64,000 bases of DNA from Sphingobacteriales bacterium 46-32 (GCA_001898485.1 MKTY01000017.1:16250-80249); one strand, 5' to 3'; numbered from the stretch's first letter, positions 52,061 to 61,511 are shown. A program made the numbers and translations. The notes: generated by a model not told the origin, from the letters alone.

Positions 52061-55000
52061 ATGAAAGGGATGATAATGACGTATACCTATCGGAAGCAGT
52101 TATTCGTATTCTTTATTTCGCTGTTGTTTTTCCACATTTCAACAGCTCAGAATGCTATCGTTACTGAAAATCAACTGGCTGGTAATCCGGCTTCAGAATG
52201 GGATGTGAGCGGAGCCGGCGACCTCAGCATACAGGGCTTCGCAACAGAAGTAAGTGTTAACCGTGGTCAGCGAGTGCATTTTAAGATCAAAACGGATGCT
52301 TCCGCTTACACTATCAGTATTTACCGCCTGGGCTATTATGGCGGTTTGGGCGCACGTTACAAAGGTAATGCTGTGGTTTCTGCCACCCTGCCGCAAACCC
52401 AACCTCCCGCTTTCGAAGACCCGGCCACCGGTCTTGTAGATTGCGGTACCTGGAACGAATCAGGCTATTGGGATGTACCCAGCGATGCGGTATCGGGTTA
52501 TTATATAGCCCGGCTGAAAAGAACAGATAATAATGGTGCAAGCCATATAGTATTTATCGTGCGTAATGACGGCAATACATCTGACCTTTTTTTCCAGGCC
52601 TCCGATGCTACCTGGCAGGCCTATAATGTATATGGAGGAAACAGCCTGTATGTAGGCGCAACCTCGTATCCTGCAGGTCGTGCTGTGAAAGTGAGTTATA
52701 ACCGTCCTTATATTACCCGCAATGGCGGAGGGGGTGGCGGCTATGGCGAAGATTTTATCTTCAATGCCGAGTATCCCATGATCAAATTCCTGGAGCGTAA
52801 CGGATACGATGTATCCTATACCTCCAATATGGATATTCATAAAAATGGCGCTGAGATCCTCAATCATAAAGTATTTCTTTCTGTAGGACATGATGAGTAC
52901 TGGTCTGAAGAAATGCGTACAGCTGTTGAAAATGCACGCACCGCAGGTGTACACCTGGCTTTCTTCAGTGGTAATGAGATTTACTGGAAAACACGTTACG
53001 AAAACAGTGCAGACGGCAGCAATACAGCCGATCGTACACTGGTATGTTATAAAGAAGGCACACTGGGTGAAAACCCCTGCGGCAATAAATGTGACCCCAC
53101 CAATATCTGGACCGGCCTCTGGCGTGCAGCCGATGGTGCAGGTTATGGTGGTAACCGTCCTGAAAACGCCCTTTCAGGCCAGCTCAGCTGGGATGGCACA
53201 ACCGGTTCTATCCAGGTGCCTTCGGCCTATAAAAATCTCCGTTTCTGGCGCAATACATCTATCGCCAGCATGGGTATCGAGGATGTAAAGACTTTCCCCT
53301 ACGGAACCCTGGGTTATGAGTGGAACTATGAGCAGCCGCAGTATGCGCCCTTTAACCCTCCCGGCCGTATCCGTCTCTCCAATACCACGCTGAACGGTAA
53401 AGTGCATAAGCTTTCCATGTATCGCCATTCCAGCGGTGCACTGGTATTTGGTGCCGGCACAGTACAGTGGTCGTGGGGTCTCGATAGCGACCACGATAAT
53501 GGCAGTGCTGCTCCCGATCAGGACATGCAGCAGGCTACCGTAAACCTGTTTGCGGATATGGGTGTGCAACCCGCCACATTGATGGGCACACTGACCGCAG
53601 CTTCTCAATCGACCGACAATCAGGCACCTGTTTCTATCATAACCACTCCGCTCCAGGGAGCTACTATACCGGCCAACGAACCGGTAACCATCGCGGGCAC
53701 CGCATCTGACAATGCACAGGTGGCCAGCATTGAAATTTCTGTTGACGGCGGCACTACCTGGACGGTTGTTTCGGGCGGCAATACCAACTGGCAATATACC
53801 TGGACTCCTGTTGTGCAGGGCGCTATTGTAATTAAGGTAAGAGGCGTGGATGACTCTGGCAATATTGAAGCCGCGGGTACTGCACCGGCAGCTAATGCCA
53901 TTAACGTCACTGTTGGCCCTCCTGCTCCACCTACCTGCCCCTGTACGATGTTTCAAACCTCCGATGCGCCGGCAACGACCAATCTAAATGACAATAACGG
54001 TGGCATCGAACTGGGCATGAAATTCAAATCATCTGTGAGCGGTTATATCAATGGTATCCGTTTCTATAAAAGCTCCAGCGATGCCGGTACACACACAGGC
54101 AGCCTGTGGGATATCAATGGCAACCTGCTGGGCCAGGTGATCTTCATAAGCGAAACAGCCTCCGGCTGGCAGGAAGCCATGCTGGGTACGCCGGTAGCTA
54201 TTACCGCCAACACCACCTATGTGGTCTCTTACCACAGCCCCAATGGTTATTATGCCAAAACAGAACCGTTCTTTGCAACCGACTTTATCACCAACCCGTT
54301 GATTGGTGTTGCAGATGCCGGTAGCGGCAATGGCAATGGGGTGTTTACCTATGCAGGTTCACCATCATTCCCCACCAATACTTTCAATAAAGACAACTAC
54401 TGGGTAGATGTTGTATTCAACACCGTAGCCGGACCAGACCTGGTAGCTCCGGAGATACTTTCCGTAAAACCAGCCAATGGTGCCATCAATTTCCCTGTAG
54501 CAGACAAGCCCCTGGTAAACTTCAATGAAGCGCTGGATGCAAGCTCTGTGACCACCGCCAACTTTGATCTGCGTGATGCCGGCAATAACCTTGTTGCTTA
54601 TACTGTAGCTTACAACGCTGCTTTGCGTCGCGTGACCATTACACCCAGCAGCAACCTGGCTTACTCCAGTGTGTATACACTGACTGTAAAAGGCGGTACA
54701 GGTGGTGTCAAAGACGCTGCAGGTAATGCACTGCCTGCTGATGCGACGTATAGTTTCTCTACGGTAGATCCCGCTCCGGGCAATCCTGGTGATGGACCTG
54801 GCGGTCCCATACTGGTAGTGTATTCAGCCAGTAATCCTTTCAGCCGCTTTACGGCAGAAATGCTGCGTGCAGAAGGATTCAACAATTTTGCCGTAATGGA
54901 CATCAGCGCTGTAGATGCAACTGTCCTCAGCAATTACGATGTAGTGATACTGGGCGAAGTACCCGTATCACCTGCACAGGCTACTATGTTCAGCACCTGG

Positions 55001-57007
55001 ACAGACGGCGGCGGCACCTTCATTTCTTTCCGTCCTGATGCCGACCTGGCCACCCTGTTGGGTATCACACCTGCAGGTGGTACACTGGCCGATAAATATA
55101 TTCTTGTAAATACTTCGAGCGAAGAAGGTAATGGCATAGTTGGCGAAACGATTCAGTACCATGGTACGGCTGATCAGTACACACTCAGTGGCGCTACCAG
55201 CCTGGCTACACTGTACAGTGCCGCGGCTACTGCTACGATCTATCCTGCCGTTACCACACGCGCTGTGGGCAGCAATGGCGGTAAGGCCATCGCCTTTGTA
55301 TATGACCTGCCCCGTTCCATCGTATACACCCGCCAGGGCAACCCTTCATGGGCTGGCCAGAAACGCGATGGCACTACAGGCCCCATCCGCTCAGACGACA
55401 TGTTCTTCGATGCCGGAGGCAATCACTGGATTGACTTCAGTAAAGTAGCCATACCGCAGGCCGATGAGCAACAGCGCCTGCTGAGTAATATCATCCTGAA
55501 GAGCAACCTTCACCGCAAGCCGCTGCCCCGCTTCTGGTTTCTGCCGCAGGGTTTTAAAGCAGCTGTGGTTATGACGGGTGATGATCACCTCAACAACGGA
55601 ACAGCCGGCCGCTTTAACCAGTACCTGGCTTATGGCAACAACACAGCACAGGATATAAAAGACTGGAAAGCGGTGCGTGGCACTTCTTATATCTACAATA
55701 ACACTCCCATATCCAACAGCACCGCAACTGCATTTGAGGCCCAGGGTTTTGAAATAGCCCTGCACCCCACTACAGATTGTTTAAACTGGACTGAATCATC
55801 ACTTAACAGTGCGATGAGTTCGCAGCTGGCGCAACTGGCTATTCAGCTGCCCGGCATCTCAGCTCCTGTTACCAACCGCACACACTGTATGGCCTGGAGC
55901 AACTGGGCCGGATCAGCCAAGGTATCGGTTCAGAATGGCATACGCATGGATATGAACTATTACTACTGGCCCGATACCTGGGTACAGAACCGTGCAGGTA
56001 TGTTTACCGGCTCTGGTATGCCTATGCGCTTTGCCGATCTGGATGGTACACTGGTAGACTGCTATCAGATGGTGACACAGATGACAGACGAGTCGGGTAT
56101 CAATTACAGCACATTTATCAGTTCACTGCTTGATAAAGCCATTGGCAGCGAAGGGTACTATGGCGTATTTACGGCCAATATGCATACCGATTCTGCCACG
56201 CATATCGGGTCATCTACCATCATTGCTGCTGCAAAGGCCCGTAACCTGCCCGTTGTATCTGCCCGTCAGATGCTCAACTGGCTCGATGGCCGCAATGGCT
56301 CTTCTTTCACCAATATTGTGTGGAATAACAATGAGCTGAGCTTTACCGTAAATGCACTGATCAACGCTTATAAAATGCAGGGTATGCTGCCGCTGCTGTC
56401 GGCCGATGGTATGCTGACTACCATTACCCGCAATGGTTCACCGGTAACCTTTACCGTACAAACCATCAAAGGTATCCAGTACGGTTTCTTTGAAGCTACT
56501 ACGGGCAACTATGTAGCCAGTTATGCACCTGTTTCTTTTGCTACTATCAATGGATCGGTAACCCTGCAGGGAAGGCCGGCTGCACCAGATGCAAGATGGC
56601 AAGTACCGCTGAAAGTGGATCTGTACGCCAACGGCAATACAACTACACCGGTTATGTCTTATAATGTCACAACCAATCAAAGTGGTAATTTCAGCATTCC
56701 CAATGTGCCAGCAGGCACATATACCATCGCCGTAAAAAACAGCCATACACTTAAACGCGTTTTAAGCGGACAAGTCCTTGTTGAAGGAGGAAATGTGATT
56801 ACTGTGCCTGTTCTTAAGGAAGGCGATGTAAACCAGGACAATTATGTAACTGTTCTCGATTTGGCCATTCTCCTTTCAAGTTATAATAAAGGAACATCAG
56901 ATCCCGGCTTTGTAGTTAATGCTGATCTTAATCAGGATGGTTTTGTAACAGTGCTTGATCTTGCAATTTTGCTTTCAAACTATAATAACATCGGCGAAAC
57001 CCCGTAA
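52061..57007 (+). CDS. Giant secreted multidomain protein with C-terminal dockerin module
   Basis: 1648 residues. Signal peptide 1-30. Residues about 35-505 resemble the N,N-dimethylformamidase beta-subunit family domain (YTISIYRLGYYGGLGARY; VFLSVGHDEYWSEEMR). Ig-like about 520-618; DUF4082-like about 628-788; Big_5-type Ig about 795-902. About 915-1155 resembles a glutamine-amidotransferase-like fold (DVVILGEVPVS, WTDGGGTFISF). About 1160-1410 resembles polysaccharide deacetylases (VVMTGDDHLNNG, IALHPTT). A prealbumin-like linker is at about 1490-1585. Residues 1588-1648 carry two calcium loops, DVNQDNYVTVLD (1589-1600) and DLNQDGFVTVLD (1622-1633), each followed by LAILLS(S/N)YN: a type I dockerin pattern. 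There is no T9SS tail. It is 28 bp upstream of a cohesin-like gene. Confidence 0.85.
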   Translation: MKGMIMTYTYRKQLFVFFISLLFFHISTAQNAIVTENQLAGNPASEWDVSGAGDLSIQGFATEVSVNRGQRVHFKIKTDASAYTISIYRLGYYGGLGARYKGNAVVSATLPQTQPPAFEDPATGLVDCGTWNESGYWDVPSDAVSGYYIARLKRTDNNGASHIVFIVRNDGNTSDLFFQASDATWQAYNVYGGNSLYVGATSYPAGRAVKVSYNRPYITRNGGGGGGYGEDFIFNAEYPMIKFLERNGYDVSYTSNMDIHKNGAEILNHKVFLSVGHDEYWSEEMRTAVENARTAGVHLAFFSGNEIYWKTRYENSADGSNTADRTLVCYKEGTLGENPCGNKCDPTNIWTGLWRAADGAGYGGNRPENALSGQLSWDGTTGSIQVPSAYKNLRFWRNTSIASMGIEDVKTFPYGTLGYEWNYEQPQYAPFNPPGRIRLSNTTLNGKVHKLSMYRHSSGALVFGAGTVQWSWGLDSDHDNGSAAPDQDMQQATVNLFADMGVQPATLMGTLTAASQSTDNQAPVSIITTPLQGATIPANEPVTIAGTASDNAQVASIEISVDGGTTWTVVSGGNTNWQYTWTPVVQGAIVIKVRGVDDSGNIEAAGTAPAANAINVTVGPPAPPTCPCTMFQTSDAPATTNLNDNNGGIELGMKFKSSVSGYINGIRFYKSSSDAGTHTGSLWDINGNLLGQVIFISETASGWQEAMLGTPVAITANTTYVVSYHSPNGYYAKTEPFFATDFITNPLIGVADAGSGNGNGVFTYAGSPSFPTNTFNKDNYWVDVVFNTVAGPDLVAPEILSVKPANGAINFPVADKPLVNFNEALDASSVTTANFDLRDAGNNLVAYTVAYNAALRRVTITPSSNLAYSSVYTLTVKGGTGGVKDAAGNALPADATYSFSTVDPAPGNPGDGPGGPILVVYSASNPFSRFTAEMLRAEGFNNFAVMDISAVDATVLSNYDVVILGEVPVSPAQATMFSTWTDGGGTFISFRPDADLATLLGITPAGGTLADKYILVNTSSEEGNGIVGETIQYHGTADQYTLSGATSLATLYSAAATATIYPAVTTRAVGSNGGKAIAFVYDLPRSIVYTRQGNPSWAGQKRDGTTGPIRSDDMFFDAGGNHWIDFSKVAIPQADEQQRLLSNIILKSNLHRKPLPRFWFLPQGFKAAVVMTGDDHLNNGTAGRFNQYLAYGNNTAQDIKDWKAVRGTSYIYNNTPISNSTATAFEAQGFEIALHPTTDCLNWTESSLNSAMSSQLAQLAIQLPGISAPVTNRTHCMAWSNWAGSAKVSVQNGIRMDMNYYYWPDTWVQNRAGMFTGSGMPMRFADLDGTLVDCYQMVTQMTDESGINYSTFISSLLDKAIGSEGYYGVFTANMHTDSATHIGSSTIIAAAKARNLPVVSARQMLNWLDGRNGSSFTNIVWNNNELSFTVNALINAYKMQGMLPLLSADGMLTTITRNGSPVTFTVQTIKGIQYGFFEATTGNYVASYAPVSFATINGSVTLQGRPAAPDARWQVPLKVDLYANGNTTTPVMSYNVTTNQSGNFSIPNVPAGTYTIAVKNSHTLKRVLSGQVLVEGGNVITVPVLKEGDVNQDNYVTVLDLAILLSSYNKGTSDPGFVVNADLNQDGFVTVLDLAILLSNYNNIGETP

Positions 57008-57035
57008 TAAATTCCAAAACAGTAAACGCAAATAT

Positions 57036-58934
57036 ATGAACAACTTAGCCCTCAGCAGTTTACCTATGTATCTATTATCAACAAGGACACTGCGCGTCTC
57101 TGCTTATTTTATCCTGTCATTATTTTTGACATTAAGGTCAGGGGCCCAAAATGCGGTCAACATTACGATGACTCCGAGTACTGTAACAACAACCGAAAAC
57201 GGAACTTTCAGCATCACAGTCAATGCTGATTTCGTAGCAGCTGGAACGATCAATGCTCTTGAAACCTATATCAACTTTAACCCATTAGACCTGGAAGTCA
57301 TATCAACTCCCGTGGTAGCACCTGAAGCGGTAACAGCTTTACCCCAGGTTCAGTTGGATTTCGTTGACATTGCAACCATGAATACAAACGGACGCATTGC
57401 ATACGGAAGAAATATTAGCAGTCCTACAGGGCATCCAAGTGCTGACTTCCCATTCTTCACTGTTACATTCAGAGCTCTCCGTGTTCCTCCTGGAGGAGTC
57501 ACTACACTTTCATTCAACACTACCTTACCGTTTCAAACTTTTGCACTGGAAGGCCCAACTAACCAAACCAACTTATTACTGGGATCTACCGTCAATATAG
57601 GCGCCGCCTGTACTCCTCCCACTGCCACTATCAGCAATACGGCTACCTGTAATGGTCAGTCATTTAACCTGGTACTGCAATCAGCAACCGGTACGGCCCC
57701 TTTTGACCTGGTGATCAACGGCAACACATATAACAATGTGAATATAGGCGGCGTTATCACTACCATTGCACCGCCTAATGAAAACCTTTGGACTCCTGCT
57801 GACGCCCCTTCCGATCTGGATCTCAATGATGCCAGCGATATTGAAGTGGGAACCAAATTCACCGCCTCTGTAAATGGTTTTGTACGTGGTGTTCGCTTTT
57901 ACAAAGGTCCAAGCTCTTCCGGCACCTTTACCGGCAAATTGTATGACTTCAATAACCCGGCAACACCGCTGGCCAATGCCAATTTTGTAACCAGCCCCTC
58001 CGGCTGGCAGCAGGTATTGTTTAGTTCGCCTGTAGCTATCACAGCCGGCACTACCTATGTAGTAAGCGTGTATTCGTCCACTGGTGACTATTCCTCTTCC
58101 GATGGTTATTTTAATGTTCCGCTGGTAAGCGGTTCACTCACTGCTCCTGCAGGCGACAATGGCACAACCAGCAGCAGCAATGGACTGTATCTCTATGGCT
58201 CGGGTATGCCCATCAACTCTTATAACAATTCGAGCTACTTTGTAGACGTAGTATTTACACCTGCTTCATTTACCTATAACCTTACGAGCGTAACAGGTGA
58301 TGATGGCTGTATCAATACAGGCGCCCTGCAAACATTGTCTGTTACCTCACCTGCCTGCAGCACCCTGCCAGTAACCTTGCTGAGCCTGAGCGCTACACCG
58401 CAAGACAACAGCAAAGTAATTGTGAAATGGTCTACATCTTCAGAGATCAACAATAAAGGTTTTGAAGTACAACGCAGCCTCGATGGCCGCAACAACTGGC
58501 AAACCATTGCTTTTGTACAGGGTGCCGGCGACAGCTATAGTGTAAAGAACTACAGCTATACCGATGGCAACCTCGTAGCCCGTCGTTATTTCTACCAGCT
58601 GAAACAGGTAGATATCGATGGCCGTTACAAATACTCTATGGTCGTATCTGCCAACCTCAGTACCCGCGATGGTTACAGCCTCGAGCAAAACTTCCCCAAC
58701 CCTACCGGTGGAAGTCAGTACACAACCATCCGCTTTACCCTGCCCCGCCGTACCAATGTGACACTGTCGCTGTACGACCTGAGCGGCCGCCTGATCCAGA
58801 CACTGGCTACCGGCAACCGCGATGCAGGTACACATGCTATTCCATTCGATCCATCCAAACTGTCGACTGGTTTGTATTACTACAAACTGCAGACAGAAGA
58901 TTTCACCGATACCAAGAAAATGACCGTACGGTAA
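57036..58934 (+). CDS. Cohesin-like/DUF4082/T9SS-tailed surface protein (candidate scaffoldin)
   Basis: A 632-residue exported protein; signal about residues 18-38 (VSAYFILSLFLTLRSGAQ). Residues 40-190 look like a cohesin domain: VNITMTPSTVTTTENGTFSITVNADF, then NALETYINFNPLDLEVIS (typical of cohesin strand 3-4), then FPFFTVTFRAL and a closing STVNIG. A Cys-containing Ig-like piece follows (about 192-245), then a DUF4082-like domain (about 250-410) related to that of the upstream protein, a fibronectin-like domain (about 445-545) and a type A T9SS tail (548-632, LEQNFPNPTGGSQYTTIRFTLP). It would be placed on the cell surface by T9SS and could hold the dockerin-bearing neighbour. ATG 57036 is chosen because earlier codons overlap the upstream gene. 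Confidence 0.82.
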   Translation: MNNLALSSLPMYLLSTRTLRVSAYFILSLFLTLRSGAQNAVNITMTPSTVTTTENGTFSITVNADFVAAGTINALETYINFNPLDLEVISTPVVAPEAVTALPQVQLDFVDIATMNTNGRIAYGRNISSPTGHPSADFPFFTVTFRALRVPPGGVTTLSFNTTLPFQTFALEGPTNQTNLLLGSTVNIGAACTPPTATISNTATCNGQSFNLVLQSATGTAPFDLVINGNTYNNVNIGGVITTIAPPNENLWTPADAPSDLDLNDASDIEVGTKFTASVNGFVRGVRFYKGPSSSGTFTGKLYDFNNPATPLANANFVTSPSGWQQVLFSSPVAITAGTTYVVSVYSSTGDYSSSDGYFNVPLVSGSLTAPAGDNGTTSSSNGLYLYGSGMPINSYNNSSYFVDVVFTPASFTYNLTSVTGDDGCINTGALQTLSVTSPACSTLPVTLLSLSATPQDNSKVIVKWSTSSEINNKGFEVQRSLDGRNNWQTIAFVQGAGDSYSVKNYSYTDGNLVARRYFYQLKQVDIDGRYKYSMVVSANLSTRDGYSLEQNFPNPTGGSQYTTIRFTLPRRTNVTLSLYDLSGRLIQTLATGNRDAGTHAIPFDPSKLSTGLYYYKLQTEDFTDTKKMTVR

Positions 58935-58958
58935 TCATATTTGTCCAATCGAGAACCC

Positions 58959-58989
58959 AGCCCCCTCGCGCAAGCAGGGGGCTTTTTTT
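58959..58989 (+). terminator. Intrinsic terminator after the cohesin-like gene
   Basis: AGCCCCCT and AGGGGGCT form a GC-rich stem with a 9-nt loop and seven-base T-rich tail, 24 bp after the stop. Confidence 0.92.
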
Positions 58990-59024
58990 AAGTGCAGAAC
59001 CCGTTCTTTTTACTAATTTTATTT

Positions 59025-60614
59025 ATGCCTTTTCCGTCTAACAGTTCGGTAACATCACATTCTGTTTCCTCAACCTATCGTTTTGTCTTTGTATCTCTCC
59101 TGTTCTTTTTCAGCCTTAAAATCTTACCAGGCTGTACACAGGAGAAAAAAATACTAGAGGGCAATATATCTTTTCTCCCTCTTGCCGATTCCCTGCCTGA
59201 CCTGCAGGCTCCCGGCCGGGGCGCCGAGCAATGGCATGACCAGTACCGCGTAGGCATTCCGACTATTAACGGCAATGGAAAATCACTTGACAAATATTAC
59301 CGCTTTAGCTGGGTACAACTCGAAAAAGGACCTGGCCAGTATGACTGGAGCCTGTTTGACCAGGAGATCAATGATGCCATTGCCAACGGACAAAAATTTT
59401 CTTTCGGCATCATGGCAGCCTGTCCCTCCTGCACCCAGGGCAGTACCAGCATTCGTATTGATGGCAAAATAGCGTCTTACCCCCTGTACCTGCACCAGCA
59501 GATGCAGAGTGAGCCGATCAAAGACTGGATTACTCCCATCAGCGAGATGTGGGTGCCCAACTGGAACAGCCCCTCCTATCTGACAGCACTGGAGAAACTC
59601 AATGCAGCACTCAATCAGCATTTGCAGACAGGCTCTTTCAACGGTGTGCCTTATAAAAAAGTGATCAACTACATAGATGTGCGTGGCTATGGCAGCTATG
59701 GCGAATGGCATGAATCGGGTATTGTTGAAAATATGACAGACCACCCTGCAGGTACACGTGCCACTACCGCCAGCCTGCAGCGCATCATTGACGCTCATGT
59801 GCAGGGCTTTCCCGAGTTTCAACTTGTTGCCCTCCTGGCTTGTTTTGATGCCAATATGCTGCGCAATACAGCCAATCCACCCGAGATCGGTTATTATGCA
59901 CTTACTGTTTCCAATAAAAAAGGAAAGCTGGGCCTGCGCCGCGATAACTGGGGCGCTACCGACAATTACCTGAGCCGTTACCTGGATAATAACCCCGGAC
60001 AGTTCAAAGGATTAAAATTTCAGCAGGTATTGAGTGAACGCTGGAAGATAGCACCCGTGGTAGGTGAACCCATTCATGGTGGTGCCGAATACAATGGTTG
60101 CGAATACGGTGATCTCGAAAACCAGATCCGCCGTTACCATGCCAGCCTTTTTGGCAATGGCAATTATGCGGCCTCCAATCGTCCGTGTATGCAGCAGCAG
60201 ATTATAGCAGCCAGCCGGGCAGCCGGTTACCGCCTGCTGCCGGAAGGAGGTAATGTAGATTCTGCTACCGTAGCAGGCGACACACTCACGAGCACACTCT
60301 TCTGGCGCAATGCCGGCGTGGCCCCCAGTTATGACGCCTGGCAGGTAAGCTATAGCCTGCATGACCTGCGAACAGATTCGTTGCTCTACACAGTGCCATC
60401 CCATTTTCAGCCGCGTTTATTTTTGCCCGCCGATACAGCACAACCCTTTACTGACCGGCTTTTTATTCCGGCATCTTTTCCCGAAGGCAATTATAATCTG
60501 CGCCTCATCATCCGCGACCCCAGCGGATACCGCCAACCACTGCCACTGGCCATCAGCGGACGGCAGGAAGATGGTAGTTATCCGGTGAGGACGATCAAAA
60601 TTATTAAGCGGTGA
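59025..60614 (+). CDS. Glycosidase-like lipoprotein with C-terminal beta-sandwich (DUF4832-like)
   Basis: A 529-residue lipoprotein: ATG 59025, signal VFVSLLFFFSLKILPGC, lipid Cys37. A GTG at 58992 would overlap the terminator and is rejected. Residues about 60-400 read like a (beta/alpha)8 glycosidase-type barrel: YRFSWVQLEKGPGQYDWSLFDQEINDAI, VINYIDVRGYGSYGEWHESG with a candidate catalytic Glu, and ERWKIAPVVGEPIHGG with a second. The last 120 residues are a beta-sandwich like DUF4832 (LTSTLFWRNAGVAPSYDAW, FPEGNYNLRLIIRDPSG). A GH42-like or related activity is inferred. The separate terminator suggests its own transcript, though it shares the locus. Confidence 0.72.
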   Translation: MPFPSNSSVTSHSVSSTYRFVFVSLLFFFSLKILPGCTQEKKILEGNISFLPLADSLPDLQAPGRGAEQWHDQYRVGIPTINGNGKSLDKYYRFSWVQLEKGPGQYDWSLFDQEINDAIANGQKFSFGIMAACPSCTQGSTSIRIDGKIASYPLYLHQQMQSEPIKDWITPISEMWVPNWNSPSYLTALEKLNAALNQHLQTGSFNGVPYKKVINYIDVRGYGSYGEWHESGIVENMTDHPAGTRATTASLQRIIDAHVQGFPEFQLVALLACFDANMLRNTANPPEIGYYALTVSNKKGKLGLRRDNWGATDNYLSRYLDNNPGQFKGLKFQQVLSERWKIAPVVGEPIHGGAEYNGCEYGDLENQIRRYHASLFGNGNYAASNRPCMQQQIIAASRAAGYRLLPEGGNVDSATVAGDTLTSTLFWRNAGVAPSYDAWQVSYSLHDLRTDSLLYTVPSHFQPRLFLPADTAQPFTDRLFIPASFPEGNYNLRLIIRDPSGYRQPLPLAISGRQEDGSYPVRTIKIIKR

Positions 60615-60630
60615 TAAATTGGTTTAAAGG

Positions 60631-60731
60631 GTATAAAGAGTATAAAGGGTCAAAAGATATCCATATTTCATACGTAACCTATTCTCCCCATACATCACTT
60701 TAAACTTTTAAACCCTTTATACTCTTTATAC
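60631..60731. repeat. Perfect 20-bp inverted repeat (TATAAAG words)
   Basis: GTATAAAGAGTATAAAGGGT at 60631-60650 is exactly complementary to 60712-60731. Further TTTAAAGGG/TTTAAACC words extend each arm. It lies between two same-strand genes. Confidence 0.85.
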
Positions 60732-60750
60732 TCTGCCTTATTGAACTTAC

Positions 60751-60758
60751 TATCTTTG
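60751..60758 (+). promoter_or_regulatory. -7 box 4 bp before the msrC start (TATCTTTG)
   Basis: TATCTTTG matches the consensus and ends 4 bp before the ATG at 60763, implying an almost leaderless transcript. No -33 match is seen at the usual distance. Confidence 0.55.
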
Positions 60759-60762
60759 TGCT

Positions 60763-61236
60763 ATGGCAGAAGACTTACAAATCGCTACCGGCAGTAAAAC
60801 CGAGCAATACACATCCTTAATTCCGCAGATTAAAGGCTTGCTCGATGGGGAGACCGATCTGGTGGCCAACCTCGCCAATGTGGCAGGTGCACTGAAAGAG
60901 CAGTTCGGCTGGTTTTGGGTAGGTTTTTATCTCGTAAAAGAAGACCAGTTGGTGCTGGGACCTTTTCAGGGGCCTGTGGCCTGTACCCGTATCCGCAAAG
61001 GCAAAGGTGTATGTGGCAGCAGCTGGGCTGAGGCACGCACACTTATTGTGCCTGATGTAGAAAAATTTCCCGGACATATTGCCTGCAGCAGCCTTTCCCG
61101 CTCAGAGATCGTTGTACCTATTATCCGCAATGGCGAAGTACTGGGCGTACTGGATGTAGATAGCAGCGAGTTGAATGAATATGACAGCACCGATCAGCAA
61201 TATCTCGAAGAAATTGTTTCACTGATCCCCTTTTGA
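60763..61236 (+). CDS. msrC: Free methionine-(R)-sulfoxide reductase (GAF-domain)
   Basis: A 157-residue cytoplasmic GAF-domain enzyme that reduces free L-methionine-R-sulfoxide, with disulfide chemistry regenerated by thioredoxin. The three family cysteines are present: C74 (PVACTRIRKG), C84 (GKGVCGSSW) and C108 (HIACSSLSRSEIVVP), spaced exactly as in the enterobacterial enzyme (84, 94, 118) with a shift of 10. The substrate-pocket Trp/Tyr cluster GWFWVGFYLV and the acidic ending LDVDSSELNEYD are standard. Its stop overlaps or nearly touches the acyP start, so the two form an operon. Confidence 0.93.
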   Translation: MAEDLQIATGSKTEQYTSLIPQIKGLLDGETDLVANLANVAGALKEQFGWFWVGFYLVKEDQLVLGPFQGPVACTRIRKGKGVCGSSWAEARTLIVPDVEKFPGHIACSSLSRSEIVVPIIRNGEVLGVLDVDSSELNEYDSTDQQYLEEIVSLIPF

Positions 61237-61511
61237 TCGTGCGTAAAACTATCCGGATAAAAGTATCAGGCAAAGTGCAGGGCGTTTTTTACCGTCAGAG
61301 CACATTGCAAAAAGCAAAAGAGCTGCATCTGTGTGGCGAGGTATGGAATAATACCGATGGTACCGTAGGCATCTTTGCTACAGGTGATGAAGATATTCTT
61401 CTCCAGCTCACTGACTGGTGCAGTAAAGGCCCTTCACGGGCAGAGGTGCACTCCGTTGAGGTGACCGATCAGCCCCTTCAGGAGTTTCCCGACTTTAGTG
61501 TTCGCCGCTGA
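61233..61511 (+). CDS. acyP: Acylphosphatase
   Basis: A small cytoplasmic hydrolase of acyl phosphates, 92 residues. The active-site loop is GKVQGVFYRQ with catalytic Arg, and the second catalytic residue is Asn in EVWNNTDGTVGIFATG. The start is either TTG 61233, overlapping the msrC stop, or GTG 61239; neither removes family residues. The stop TGA abuts the convergent tdh stop with no gap (TGATCA at 61509-61514). Confidence 0.93.
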   Translation: MIVRKTIRIKVSGKVQGVFYRQSTLQKAKELHLCGEVWNNTDGTVGIFATGDEDILLQLTDWCSKGPSRAEVHSVEVTDQPLQEFPDFSVRR

